NCBI GenBank assembly: GCA_032125995.1
Contig: JAQBBQ010000171.1
Span: 1-17,047, forward strand
Direction of reading: 5' to 3'
DNA from: SG8-39 sp032125995
GTDB taxonomy: Bacteria; Pseudomonadota; Gammaproteobacteria; Burkholderiales; SG8-39
DNA: 17,047 nucleotides
Shown here in pieces: positions 5,269-13,021 of the stretch; the first letter of the stretch is position 1; each line of letters starts with the position of its first letter. A model generated the notes under the pieces. The model made no database searches. It was not told the origin of the DNA and was given only the letters and a program-made list of their open reading frames with translations. Made by a program: the position numbers and the translations under genes.

Positions 5269-8200
5269 GGTCCGACGCCCTCCGGCGGTTGGATGCGCAC
5301 CGCACTACCACCCCAGCGCGCACGAATGTCCTCGACCCACATCGCGAGCGCTGGCGTGAGCAGCATCTGCAGCACGGTGCCGAGCAGCACGCCGACGCCG
5401 ATCGACACCCCCACCGGTATCAGGAACTGGGCCTGGATCGAGCGCTCGATGATGAGCGGGAAGATGCCGAGAAAGGTGGTCAGCGCAGTGAGCACGATCG
5501 GGCGGAAGCGGCCCTTGGTCGCGTCGATGATCGCCTGCTGCGCCGGTTTACCCTTCGCGAGCTCCTCGTTGATGAAGTCGACCAGCACCAGCGAGCCGTT
5601 GACGATGATGCCGGCGAGACCAACCAGGCCGAAAAGACTGGTCAGGCCGAAGCTCAAGCCCATGATCAGGTGGCCGAGCGTCGCGCCGACGAGGCCGAAG
5701 GGAATCGACGCCAGCACGATGACCGGCTGCACGTAGGACCGGAAGGCGAGCGCGAGCAGCGCGTACATGCAGAACACGGCGAGCAGGAAGTTCTTCGCCA
5801 GTGAAGGCAGGGTGCGCGCCTGCTCGCGCTGCTCGCCGCCCATCGAGTACTTCAGGCCAGGAACCTGTTCCTGCAGGCGCGGCAGGACGCTCCCGACCAG
5901 CCGCGTGTTCACCTGCTGGCCGGTCACCCGTGCGATATCGACTTCGGCAAACACCGTCGTCATCCGCCGCCCGCCGCGGCGTACGATGGTCGAGGGCCCG
6001 TAGCCGAGCGTGAGTTCGGCAACCTCGTGCAGCGGCACGAAGGCGCCCGCCGGCGTGCGGATGCGGTAACGCGCGAGGTCGGCAAGCGAGGCGCGCTCGC
6101 CGCGCGGCAACCGCACATACACCCGCACTTCGTCGCGCCCGCGCTGCACGCGAACCGCCTCGGCGCCGAAGAACGCAGCGCGCACCTGCTGCGACAGACT
6201 CTCAAGCGTGAGGCCGAGACTACGCGCCGATGGCTTCAGCTTGAACTGCACTTCCTGCTTGCCGGGTTCGCGGTCGTCGCGCACGTCGAACACGCCATCG
6301 ATGCGGCGCAACTCGTCCTCTACCGCCTGGACGGCCTGCGCGAGCCCCTCGGGAGAGCGCGCAGACAACTGGATCTGGACCGGCGAACCGAGATTGATCA
6401 CGTTCGAGGCAAAGGTCAGCTTCTTGACGTCGGGCAGCGTGCCAACTTCCTTGCGCCAGCGTTGCTCGAATTGCTTCGACGTCACGCTGCGCACCTCGGG
6501 ATCGAGCAGCTCGAACACCACCGAGGCCTTGTTGCCCTGCAGGAGGTTGAGCGCGCCGATCGCGCCCGGGCCGGCGACCGCCTGCTGGCCCACCGAAAGG
6601 AACACCGCGTTGACGAGGTCGCGTCCGCTCGCATCCGGCAGCGCGCGCGCCGCGGCGTGGCCGGCGCGTTCGATCGTCTGCGATGCGGCGAGCGTTGTTT
6701 CGACGGTCGCGCCCTGCGCCAGCTCGAGCGAGGCCGTCACATACCGTCCCTCGACCTGCGGAAAAAATACGAAGCGCACGTAGCCCCCCGAGATGATGCC
6801 GAACGTCATGATCAGCACCGCCACGCCGGAGGCCATCGCAACGATGTAATGCGTGGTGACAAAGTGCAAGGCGCGATCGAGCGGACCCTCGACAAAGCGC
6901 CGCAGCGCCCGATCGGTCGCTTGGCGCAGATCCGCGAGCCGCGCGCCGATGCGGGTGCGCGGCGTGAATCCGGTGATATGCAGGTGCGCGAGGTGGTGCG
7001 GCAGGATGAACATCGCCTCGATCACCGAAACCACGAGCACGATGATGACGACGGCCGGGATCTGGAACAGAAACTTGCCGATCGTGCCCGGGGCGAACAA
7101 CAGCGGCACGAACGCCGCCACGGTCGTCAGCACCGCGAGCGCCACCGGCAGGGTGACGCGCTGCGCGCCCCGAACCGCGGCCTCGACCTCGGGCGTGCCG
7201 CGCTCGTTCTCGGCGTAGATGTTCTCGCCGGTGACGATCGCATCGTCTACCACGATGCCGATCGCCAGAATGAAACCGAACAGCGACATCATGTTGACCG
7301 ACAGGCCGACCCAAGGCATCACCGCGAACGCACCGACGAACGAAACCGCGATTCCGGCCGACACCCAAAACGCCAACCGCAAGTCGAGGAACAGTGCGAG
7401 CGCGCCGAGCACGAGCGCGAGCCCGATGAGGCCGTTCTTGACCAATAGGCGCATGCGGTTCTGGAACTCGACTGAATCGTCGCGCCACACCTCGACCGAG
7501 ATTCCAGGCGGCAGCCCCGAACGAAGACTGCTGTCCAGATAGCGCTCGACCACGCGCACCACGTCGAGCACCTTCTCCTCGCCGACGCGGAATACCTGGA
7601 CGAAGGCCGCCGGCTTGTCCTTGTAGCGCATGATCAGGTCTTCGTCACGGAAGCCGTCGTCGATGCGCGCAATCTCGGCGAGGCGAACCCTGGCACCGGT
7701 CGCCGCCGATACCACGACGATGTTCTCGAAGTCGGCGCGATCGTAGTTACGCCCCTTGGCGCGCAGCAGAATCGATTCACCGGCTGTCTTGATGTCGCCG
7801 CTCGGCAGGTCGAGGCTCGAGCGCCGCACCGTCGCCGCCAGGTCCTGCAGGGTAAAGCCGTAAGCGCGCAGCGCGTCGCTCGACACTTCGATCGACACCT
7901 CGTAGTCGCGCACCCGGGCGACCTGCACCAGGGAAACGCCGGGCGTGGCGGTGAGTTCGTCCTTCGCACGGTAGGCCAGTTCGCGCAGGACGGACTCGCT
8001 CGCATCGCCGTAGATCGCGAGCTCGATCACGCGCTGCCGCGACGCGAGCTGCTTGACCTCCGGACGCTCGGAGTCGACCGGAAAGGTCGTGATGCGGTCG
8101 ATCGCCGCCTTCACCTCGTCGAGCTTCGCGGCGACAGGGACGCCGCGCGCAAGCTCGATGCGCACCACGCCAGTGCCCTGCACCGCGATCGAGGTCACCT

Positions 8201-8438
8201 GGTCGATGCCGTCGATGCCTTCGATCTGCTCCTCGATCCTCTGGACGATGGCTTCCTCGACCTCGTCGGGCGCCGCACCCTGGTAGGTGACGCGCACCTC
8301 GAGCACATCGAGTTCGATGAGCGGAAAGACCTCCTGCTTCATCGTCAGCATGTTGATCACGCCAGCGACGAGAATGAGCCCCATGAGCAGGTTTGCCGCC
8401 ACCGGGTGGCGGGCCATCCACGCAATCAGCGCCTTCAT
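5265..8438 (-). CDS. RND-family efflux permease (AcrB/HAE type)
   Basis: This 1057-residue inner-membrane proton-driven exporter is full length for the AcrB/AcrD/AcrF group. It has the usual N-terminal helix, a porter domain, the helix block around 330-480, a second porter domain and a C-terminal helix block. D398-D399 in GIVVDDAIV correspond to the paired proton-relay aspartates of TM4 in AcrB. In TM10 the family lysine (AcrB K940) is replaced by asparagine in the segment GIIVNGSLVLVDF, a variant seen in a subgroup of RND pumps. It overlaps the adaptor stop by ATGA upstream and the uronate dehydrogenase start by ATGA downstream. The substrate is unknown. The position suggests export linked to sugar-acid or glycoside metabolism, but drug or aromatic-compound efflux is equally possible. 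No TolC-like outer-membrane gene is present in the window. Confidence 0.95.
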   Translation of the reverse strand: MKALIAWMARHPVAANLLMGLILVAGVINMLTMKQEVFPLIELDVLEVRVTYQGAAPDEVEEAIVQRIEEQIEGIDGIDQVTSIAVQGTGVVRIELARGVPVAAKLDEVKAAIDRITTFPVDSERPEVKQLASRQRVIELAIYGDASESVLRELAYRAKDELTATPGVSLVQVARVRDYEVSIEVSSDALRAYGFTLQDLAATVRRSSLDLPSGDIKTAGESILLRAKGRNYDRADFENIVVVSAATGARVRLAEIARIDDGFRDEDLIMRYKDKPAAFVQVFRVGEEKVLDVVRVVERYLDSSLRSGLPPGISVEVWRDDSVEFQNRMRLLVKNGLIGLALVLGALALFLDLRLAFWVSAGIAVSFVGAFAVMPWVGLSVNMMSLFGFILAIGIVVDDAIVTGENIYAENERGTPEVEAAVRGAQRVTLPVALAVLTTVAAFVPLLFAPGTIGKFLFQIPAVVIIVLVVSVIEAMFILPHHLAHLHITGFTPRTRIGARLADLRQATDRALRRFVEGPLDRALHFVTTHYIVAMASGVAVLIMTFGIISGGYVRFVFFPQVEGRYVTASLELAQGATVETTLAASQTIERAGHAAARALPDASGRDLVNAVFLSVGQQAVAGPGAIGALNLLQGNKASVVFELLDPEVRSVTSKQFEQRWRKEVGTLPDVKKLTFASNVINLGSPVQIQLSARSPEGLAQAVQAVEDELRRIDGVFDVRDDREPGKQEVQFKLKPSARSLGLTLESLSQQVRAAFFGAEAVRVQRGRDEVRVYVRLPRGERASLADLARYRIRTPAGAFVPLHEVAELTLGYGPSTIVRRGGRRMTTVFAEVDIARVTGQQVNTRLVGSVLPRLQEQVPGLKYSMGGEQREQARTLPSLAKNFLLAVFCMYALLALAFRSYVQPVIVLASIPFGLVGATLGHLIMGLSFGLTSLFGLVGLAGIIVNGSLVLVDFINEELAKGKPAQQAIIDATKGRFRPIVLTALTTFLGIFPLIIERSIQAQFLIPVGVSIGVGVLLGTVLQMLLTPALAMWVEDIRARWGGSAVRIQPPEGVGP

Positions 8439-9766
8439 TGCGTGCTTCGATCTTTCGTGCCGACGCCAGCCGGCTTGGCCGGATCGCCGGTCGTCCCGGC
8501 GCGCGCCTGCGGTGGCGACGTCGACTGCGGCGCGCCGGCCGTGCCCGGCGCCACTGCGCCCTCCTCCACCACCCGTACCGGCATGCCCTGAGTGACGATC
8601 CGCAGATCACTCACCACGACCCGCGCGCCCTCGGCGACACCGTCGGCCACGACCGCGGCGTGGTTCCCGGTCTCGCTCAGCAGGCGCACCGGCCGGATCG
8701 ACACCACGTCGTCCGCGCCCACCAGCCAAAGCGTGCTGCCATCGCGCACCGCGCGCCGCGGCACGATGGCATAGCGCCCCTGGTGGCGACCTTCGATCTC
8801 GACCGTTGCATACATGCCGACGAGCAGCGGCGGCGCGGCGTCTGCCGGGCCACTGACGGGCGTGCCGCGGGTGCCCGGGGCGTCTACGCGCACCACGATA
8901 TTGAACGTGCGCGTGCCGCTGTCGACCGCGGACTCGACCCGGTCGACGATCCCCGGCCAGCGATAGATCCCGCCACCATGCTCGACGCGCACCACCGCGC
9001 GCGCGCCGTCGCCACCGGGCTTCGCACCCCAGGGATCGGCGGCCAGCGCGATATCACGGTCGGAGAGCGACACCGCGATCTCGAGCGCATCGTCGGCGTA
9101 AATGCGCGCGAGTTCTTTCCCCGGCTGCACCGTCTCGCCGGGGTCGACCTTCTCCGACAGCACGCGTCCTCGGAAGGGTGCGTGGATGACCGTGCGCTCG
9201 AGATCGATGCGCCGGCTGTGCTCGATCGCCAACGCGCGCGCGCGCGCCGCCTGCGCTTGATCGCGTGCCGCGATCCGCTCATCGAGCGTCTGGCGCGAGA
9301 GGAAACCTTGCGCGATCAAATCACGCGTGCGCTGAAGCAGCTGTTCGGCAAGGCGCAGGCTGGCCTGCGCCGATTGTCGCTCGGCGCTCGCTTGCGCGAG
9401 CGCGGCGCGAAACGGCTCGGGGTCGATGCGTACGAGTGGCGTATCTTTTTCGAACGCCCCGCCGCTCACCAGCAGCGGGCTGACGAAGCTGACCCGGCCC
9501 GACACCTCGGCGGCGAGCACGATTTCGATACGTGCCTTGACCAGTCCGTTGCCGGTCACGGCCAGCGCGCCGCTGCGAAATTCGACCGGCGCGACGCGCA
9601 CCAACGGCAGTTGCTTGGCCGGCGCGCGCACCGCGGGACGCGGCTTGAGGACGTTCAGCGCGACGAACACGGCCACGCCGGCGGCCAGTATGCCGAGCGC
9701 GACGAGGCGCCAGAGCCAGCGCGAAGAGGCTGAAGGCTGCGAGTCTGGGTTCGACGGATCGGCCAA
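8435..9766 (-). CDS. RND efflux periplasmic adaptor (membrane fusion protein)
   Basis: This 443-residue HlyD/AcrA-type adaptor links an RND permease to an outer-membrane channel. A single N-terminal membrane anchor lies at about residues 17-38. The first lipoyl half surrounds GNGLVKARIEIVLAAEVSG (about 72-90), a helical hairpin rich in A, Q, R and E covers about 117-190, and the second lipoyl half contains TVIHAPFRGRV (192-202). Beta-barrel and membrane-proximal domains follow, then a low-complexity tail rich in A, P, G and T over the last 40 or so residues. The start is taken as TTG at 9766. An in-frame stop lies at 9805-9803 with no ATG or GTG between, and the ribosome binding site is weak. 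Its stop overlaps the permease start by ATGA. It follows the preceding gene after 84 bases, the largest gap in the minus-strand run. Confidence 0.93.
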   Translation of the reverse strand: MADPSNPDSQPSASSRWLWRLVALGILAAGVAVFVALNVLKPRPAVRAPAKQLPLVRVAPVEFRSGALAVTGNGLVKARIEIVLAAEVSGRVSFVSPLLVSGGAFEKDTPLVRIDPEPFRAALAQASAERQSAQASLRLAEQLLQRTRDLIAQGFLSRQTLDERIAARDQAQAARARALAIEHSRRIDLERTVIHAPFRGRVLSEKVDPGETVQPGKELARIYADDALEIAVSLSDRDIALAADPWGAKPGGDGARAVVRVEHGGGIYRWPGIVDRVESAVDSGTRTFNIVVRVDAPGTRGTPVSGPADAAPPLLVGMYATVEIEGRHQGRYAIVPRRAVRDGSTLWLVGADDVVSIRPVRLLSETGNHAAVVADGVAEGARVVVSDLRIVTQGMPVRVVEEGAVAPGTAGAPQSTSPPQARAGTTGDPAKPAGVGTKDRSTQ

Positions 9767-9850
9767 TTCGGTTCGCTTTATGCCAGGGAGCGCGGCCGTA
9801 GTTTATCCGCAGCGGACGATGGCGACCGTTACTCGCGCGTACAGCCGGTC
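9767..9850 (-). promoter_or_regulatory. 84-base gap before the RND adaptor, possible internal promoter region
   Basis: This is the widest non-coding space in the minus-strand gene run, lying between the TIM-barrel isomerase stop and the TTG start of the adaptor. On the minus strand it contains A/T-richer segments (GATAAACTA and GGCATAAAGC) that could serve as -10 elements, but no matching -35 at good spacing is evident. GACCG and CGGTC near the upstream end can form a short stem without a T-tract. It may carry a separate start for the efflux/udh block, but the sequence evidence is weak. Confidence 0.2.
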
Positions 9851-10693
9851 TCAGCTCACCCGCCGGTGACGTGCCTTGCAGGTCGCGAGCACCGCGTCGG
9901 GATCGCGCTGCCACCAGTTCTTGGCCGAGAAGATCTCGACCTCGTGAAAACCGCGATAGCCCGTGCGTGTCATCCAGCCGCGAATCCGCTTCAGGTCGAT
10001 GACGCCGTCTCCCATCATGCCGCGATCGAGCAAGAGGTCGGTCGTCGGCACGAGCCAGTCGCAAATATGGTAGGCGAGCAGGCGGCGCTTACCCGCCCGC
10101 CGGATCTGCGCCTCGAGCTGCGGATCCCACCAGACGTGATACACGTCGACGGCGACGCCCAGGTTTCCGGTCTTGTTGCGATCGAGCGCGTCGCACAGGT
10201 CGAGCGCCTGGGCGAGCGTGTTGACGCAGGCGCGATCGGCCGCGTACATCGGATGCAGCGGCTCGATTGCGAGCGGGACGCCCGCCGCCTTCGCGTGCGG
10301 CAGGATCGCCTCGATGCCGTCGCGGACCTGCGCGCGCGCGCTCGCGATGTCCTTCGAACCCTCGGCGAGGCCGCCGACGACGAGGACCAGGCATTGCGCA
10401 TCGAGCGCCTGCGCCTCGTCGATTGCGCGCAGGTTGTCGGCGATATTGGACTTGCGCGTTCTGGCATTGCGCGCGGGGAACATGCCGCCACGGCACAGCC
10501 CGGTCACCGTCAGTCCATGCGCGCGGATCGCGCGCGCCGCTTTGGCGATCCCCATCGCCTGCAACAGGTCGCGCCAGGGCGCGATGCCGCGAATGCCGTG
10601 CCGAGCGCAACCCTCGATCGCCTCGGCAAGGCCCCAGCGCCCGCGCGTGGTCGCAGTGTTTAGCGAGAGCAGTGCGGAATCGGGTGCAGGCAT
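9851..10693 (-). CDS. TIM-barrel sugar isomerase/epimerase (AP endonuclease 2 fold)
   Basis: This 280-residue protein is of the xylose-isomerase-like TIM-barrel family (PF01261), metal-dependent enzymes that isomerise or epimerise sugars, keto sugars and inositols. Candidate metal and active-site residues sit at barrel strand ends: E144 (LAIEPLHP), D183 and H186 (VAVDVYHVWWD), H209 (AYHICDW) and E251/E253 (FHEVEIF). The ATG at 10693 was chosen because it lies one base after the upstream TAA (TAA-A-ATG), and the open frame further upstream only reads through the neighbouring gene out of frame. The pairing of this family with the Gfo/Idh dehydrogenase nearby is common in catabolism of inositols, keto sugars and glycosides. 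The precise substrate is not recognisable. Confidence 0.87.
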   Translation of the reverse strand: MPAPDSALLSLNTATTRGRWGLAEAIEGCARHGIRGIAPWRDLLQAMGIAKAARAIRAHGLTVTGLCRGGMFPARNARTRKSNIADNLRAIDEAQALDAQCLVLVVGGLAEGSKDIASARAQVRDGIEAILPHAKAAGVPLAIEPLHPMYAADRACVNTLAQALDLCDALDRNKTGNLGVAVDVYHVWWDPQLEAQIRRAGKRRLLAYHICDWLVPTTDLLLDRGMMGDGVIDLKRIRGWMTRTGYRGFHEVEIFSAKNWWQRDPDAVLATCKARHRRVS

Positions 10694-10694
10694 T

Positions 10695-11354
10695 TTAGTT
10701 CCGTGGGGTCTGCGCGACTTCCCGAATGAGTAGACCGCTCGTCGACACACGCAGCTCGAATTCGGCCGGACGGTTGACCGGCACGAAGGTCGCCGAGCCG
10801 TACTCCGCATCGAACAGCGGCGCGAGCCAGGCGTATCGCCGGCGCAGATCGAACAGGTCGATCGGGCGCGCCGACCCCAGCGCGAAGATCGTGCGGGTCG
10901 CGCCGCGCGCCTGCTCGATCGCGCGGTAGCGCCCGGCGATCCGGTCGAGCTCGTAGGCCGTGTGCAGGCCGATCACGTTCGCCGCCGGCGTCCATTTGAG
11001 GATATGCGCGTCGACGTAGATTTCGTCGCCGGCGAGAACAAAACGCGCGGTGCGCCCATCGGCAAAGCGCAGCTGCGCATCGAAGCGCTGCTCACCGGTC
11101 GGTGTGACGGTGATACGCGCCGCTACCACCTCCCGAGTCAGGGCGTGGTAGCCCTGAATCCCGAGCACGATCACCACCGCCAGAGCGCCGGCCAGTGCAA
11201 GCGCCGAGCCGAAAAGCAGCCGGATCAGGAAACCGAACGGGCGGCGGCGCAGCAGCCGCGCGAAGCCCAGCAGCACGACGAGTAGCCCGCCGAGGCCGAG
11301 CACGACGCCGGCGATGAACAGCGGGACGCTGGCGAGTTCGCCGATGGACGTCAT
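10695..11354 (-). CDS. Two-helix membrane protein of unknown function
   Basis: This 219-residue protein has two hydrophobic helices near the N-terminus, at about residues 10-33 and 42-66, separated by a basic loop (RLLRRRPFG). A soluble domain of about 150 residues follows, probably periplasmic, given the short N-terminal segment and the positively charged loop between the helices. The soluble part contains VLAGDEIYVDAHILKW and AYELDRIAGRYRAIEQAR. These resemble conserved segments of proteobacterial proteins often labelled 'cation/multidrug efflux pump' without experimental support. No catalytic motif is seen. It lies 54 bases after the Gfo/Idh gene and one base before the TIM-barrel isomerase. 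With the RND pair encoded two genes downstream, a role in the envelope or in the pump is conceivable, but this is a guess. Confidence 0.75.
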   Translation of the reverse strand: MTSIGELASVPLFIAGVVLGLGGLLVVLLGFARLLRRRPFGFLIRLLFGSALALAGALAVVIVLGIQGYHALTREVVAARITVTPTGEQRFDAQLRFADGRTARFVLAGDEIYVDAHILKWTPAANVIGLHTAYELDRIAGRYRAIEQARGATRTIFALGSARPIDLFDLRRRYAWLAPLFDAEYGSATFVPVNRPAEFELRVSTSGLLIREVAQTPRN

Positions 11355-11408
11355 CTGATCACTGCGCGCTGGGGGCTAGGCCCGCGCGATGCGGCGCGAA
11401 CGGCTGCT

Positions 11409-12566
11409 TCATCGCTTGAGCCTCGGAATGTCGATCCAGCGCCTCTGCTTCCAGCTCTTCAAGCCGGCTTCGGCGAGCTGCACCCCCTTGGCGCCCTCGA
11501 GCAGACCCCAGCGGAAACTGCCCTCGCCGGCGACGTGCTTCAAGAACAGCGCCCACTGCAGCTTGAACGCGTTGTCGGGCACCACATTGTCGGGTACTTC
11601 CTGCCAACTCTCAGCTGCGAGGAAATCGATCGGCTGCGCAATGTCCGGGTTCCACACCGGCTTCGGCGTGTTGACGCGCGATTGCGTGAAGCAGCGCCGC
11701 AGGCCGGCGACCGCCGAACCGTGGGTGCCATCGACCTGCAAGGTCAGCAGGTCATCGCGCCGCACACGCACGCACCACGATGAATTGAAGTGCGCGATCA
11801 CCCCGCCGGCGAGTTGGAACGTGGCGTAGGCGGCGTCGTCCGCGGTGGCGCGGTACTTCGCGCCGTTTTCGTCCCAGCGGGATGGAATGTGCGTCGCACC
11901 GAGGCAGGACACCGACTTCACTTCGCCGAAGAGGTTGTCGAGCACGTAGCGCCAGTGGCACAGCATGTCGAGAATGATGCCGCCGCCATCCTGCTTGCGG
12001 TAATTCCACGACGGGCGCTGCGCCTGCTGCCAGTCGCCTTCGAACACCCAGTATCCAAACTCGCCGCGCACCGACAGGATGCGGCCGAAAAAGCCCGTCT
12101 CCTCGAGCATCTTGAGTTTGAGCAGACCGGGCAGCCAGAGCTTGTCCTGTACCACGCCGTGTTTCACACCGGCCTTTTTCGCCGCGCGGTAAAGGTCGAG
12201 CGCCTCGGCGAGCGTCGTCGCCACGGGTTTTTCGCAATAGATGTGCTTGCCCGCCGCGATCGCGCGCTGGAGGATCTTCGGCCGCAGCTGGGTCGATGCG
12301 GCGTCGAAGAACACCGTGTCCGCCGGATTCTTCAGCGCTTTGCCGAGGTCCGTGGTCCAGCGCTCGATGCCGTGTTCCGCTGCCAGCGCCTCGAGCTTGC
12401 CGGCGTTGCGCCCGACCAAGATCGGATCGGGCACGATGCGCGTACCGTTCTTCAGCGCGACGCCGCCCGCCTTGCGAATCTCGAGAATCGAGCGCACGAG
12501 GTGCTGGTTCGTCCCCATGCGCCCGGTGACGCCATTCATGATGACCCCGATTCGCTTTGTCTTCAC
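11409..12566 (-). CDS. Gfo/Idh/MocA-family NAD(P)-dependent oxidoreductase
   Basis: This 385-residue dehydrogenase of the Gfo/Idh/MocA family typically oxidises or reduces a sugar, inositol or glycoside hydroxyl with NAD(P). EKPVA at 112-116 is the diagnostic motif, with the lysine contacting substrate and cofactor. Downstream, GGGIILDMLCHWRYVL places the catalytic-region D and H as expected. The N-terminal nucleotide loop reads MNGVTGRMG (10-18) rather than the usual GxGxxG and looks like the loop of dihydrodipicolinate reductases. The start is GTG at 12566, whose GTGA overlaps the stop of the VOC gene; a GTG start is supported by this overlap and by the MKTKRIGVIM-type first strand. The substrate is unknown. 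The neighbouring TIM-barrel epimerases and enolases suggest a sugar acid or glycoside. Confidence 0.9.
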   Translation of the reverse strand: MKTKRIGVIMNGVTGRMGTNQHLVRSILEIRKAGGVALKNGTRIVPDPILVGRNAGKLEALAAEHGIERWTTDLGKALKNPADTVFFDAASTQLRPKILQRAIAAGKHIYCEKPVATTLAEALDLYRAAKKAGVKHGVVQDKLWLPGLLKLKMLEETGFFGRILSVRGEFGYWVFEGDWQQAQRPSWNYRKQDGGGIILDMLCHWRYVLDNLFGEVKSVSCLGATHIPSRWDENGAKYRATADDAAYATFQLAGGVIAHFNSSWCVRVRRDDLLTLQVDGTHGSAVAGLRRCFTQSRVNTPKPVWNPDIAQPIDFLAAESWQEVPDNVVPDNAFKLQWALFLKHVAGEGSFRWGLLEGAKGVQLAEAGLKSWKQRRWIDIPRLKR

Positions 12567-13021
12567 TGTTCGGCTCCCGGAATCTCGATGAACTCGACCG
12601 TCACCCCGTCGGCATCGCGCAGGTAAACGACACGCCGCCCCTTGTTCGGTCCGTCGTTGATCGACACCGGCGGCGCGATCGGCATCACCTGGTGCTTTTG
12701 CGCCGCGGCGATTGCCGCGTCCACATCGTCGACGTCGAACGCCATATGGGCGAAACCCACATCGCAGGGGCGCGCCTCGACGCGGCCGCGCGAGGCCGGC
12801 GCCTTGTATTCGATCAGCTCAACGGTGCAACCGGGGCCACGCAGGAACGCGATCTCCATGTCGGCGCCCTCGACGCCAGTGATCTTCGAGACGATCGCGG
12901 GATCGCGCGGCGCCCGGTTCAACACCTGGAAGCCGAGGCAATCGCAGAAGAACCCGATCGTTCGATCGAGGCTGGAAACGGTGAAGCTCGTGTGGTTGGT
13001 ACCCAGCACGCGGTAATTCAT
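12563..13021 (-). CDS. VOC-fold (glyoxalase/dioxygenase family) protein
   Basis: This 152-residue protein of the vicinal-oxygen-chelate fold has two beta-alpha-beta-beta-beta repeats. Candidate metal ligands are H10 (GTNHTSF), E68 (CTVELIEY), H92 (FAHMAF) and E143 (VTVEFIE), the usual 2-His/2-Glu pattern of glyoxalase- and epimerase-type members. The ATG at 13021 was chosen because it overlaps the stop of the upstream enolase by ATGA and the N-terminal strand fits the fold. A longer frame reaching to 13648 only reads the enolase gene in another phase. The function could be lactoylglutathione lyase-like, epimerase-like or ring-opening. The context suggests an isomerase or lyase step on a keto-acid intermediate, which is inference. 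Confidence 0.88.
   Translation of the reverse strand: MNYRVLGTNHTSFTVSSLDRTIGFFCDCLGFQVLNRAPRDPAIVSKITGVEGADMEIAFLRGPGCTVELIEYKAPASRGRVEARPCDVGFAHMAFDVDDVDAAIAAAQKHQVMPIAPPVSINDGPNKGRRVVYLRDADGVTVEFIEIPGAEQ

Noticed and set aside
6027..7448. 473-codon plus-strand frame opposite the RND permease
   Set aside because: It is an antisense shadow, with repetitive H/R/D/E composition and no start signal.
8393..9733. 446-codon plus-strand frame opposite the RND adaptor
   Set aside because: It is an antisense shadow. The adaptor frame has an anchor helix, lipoyl halves and a coiled-coil hairpin.
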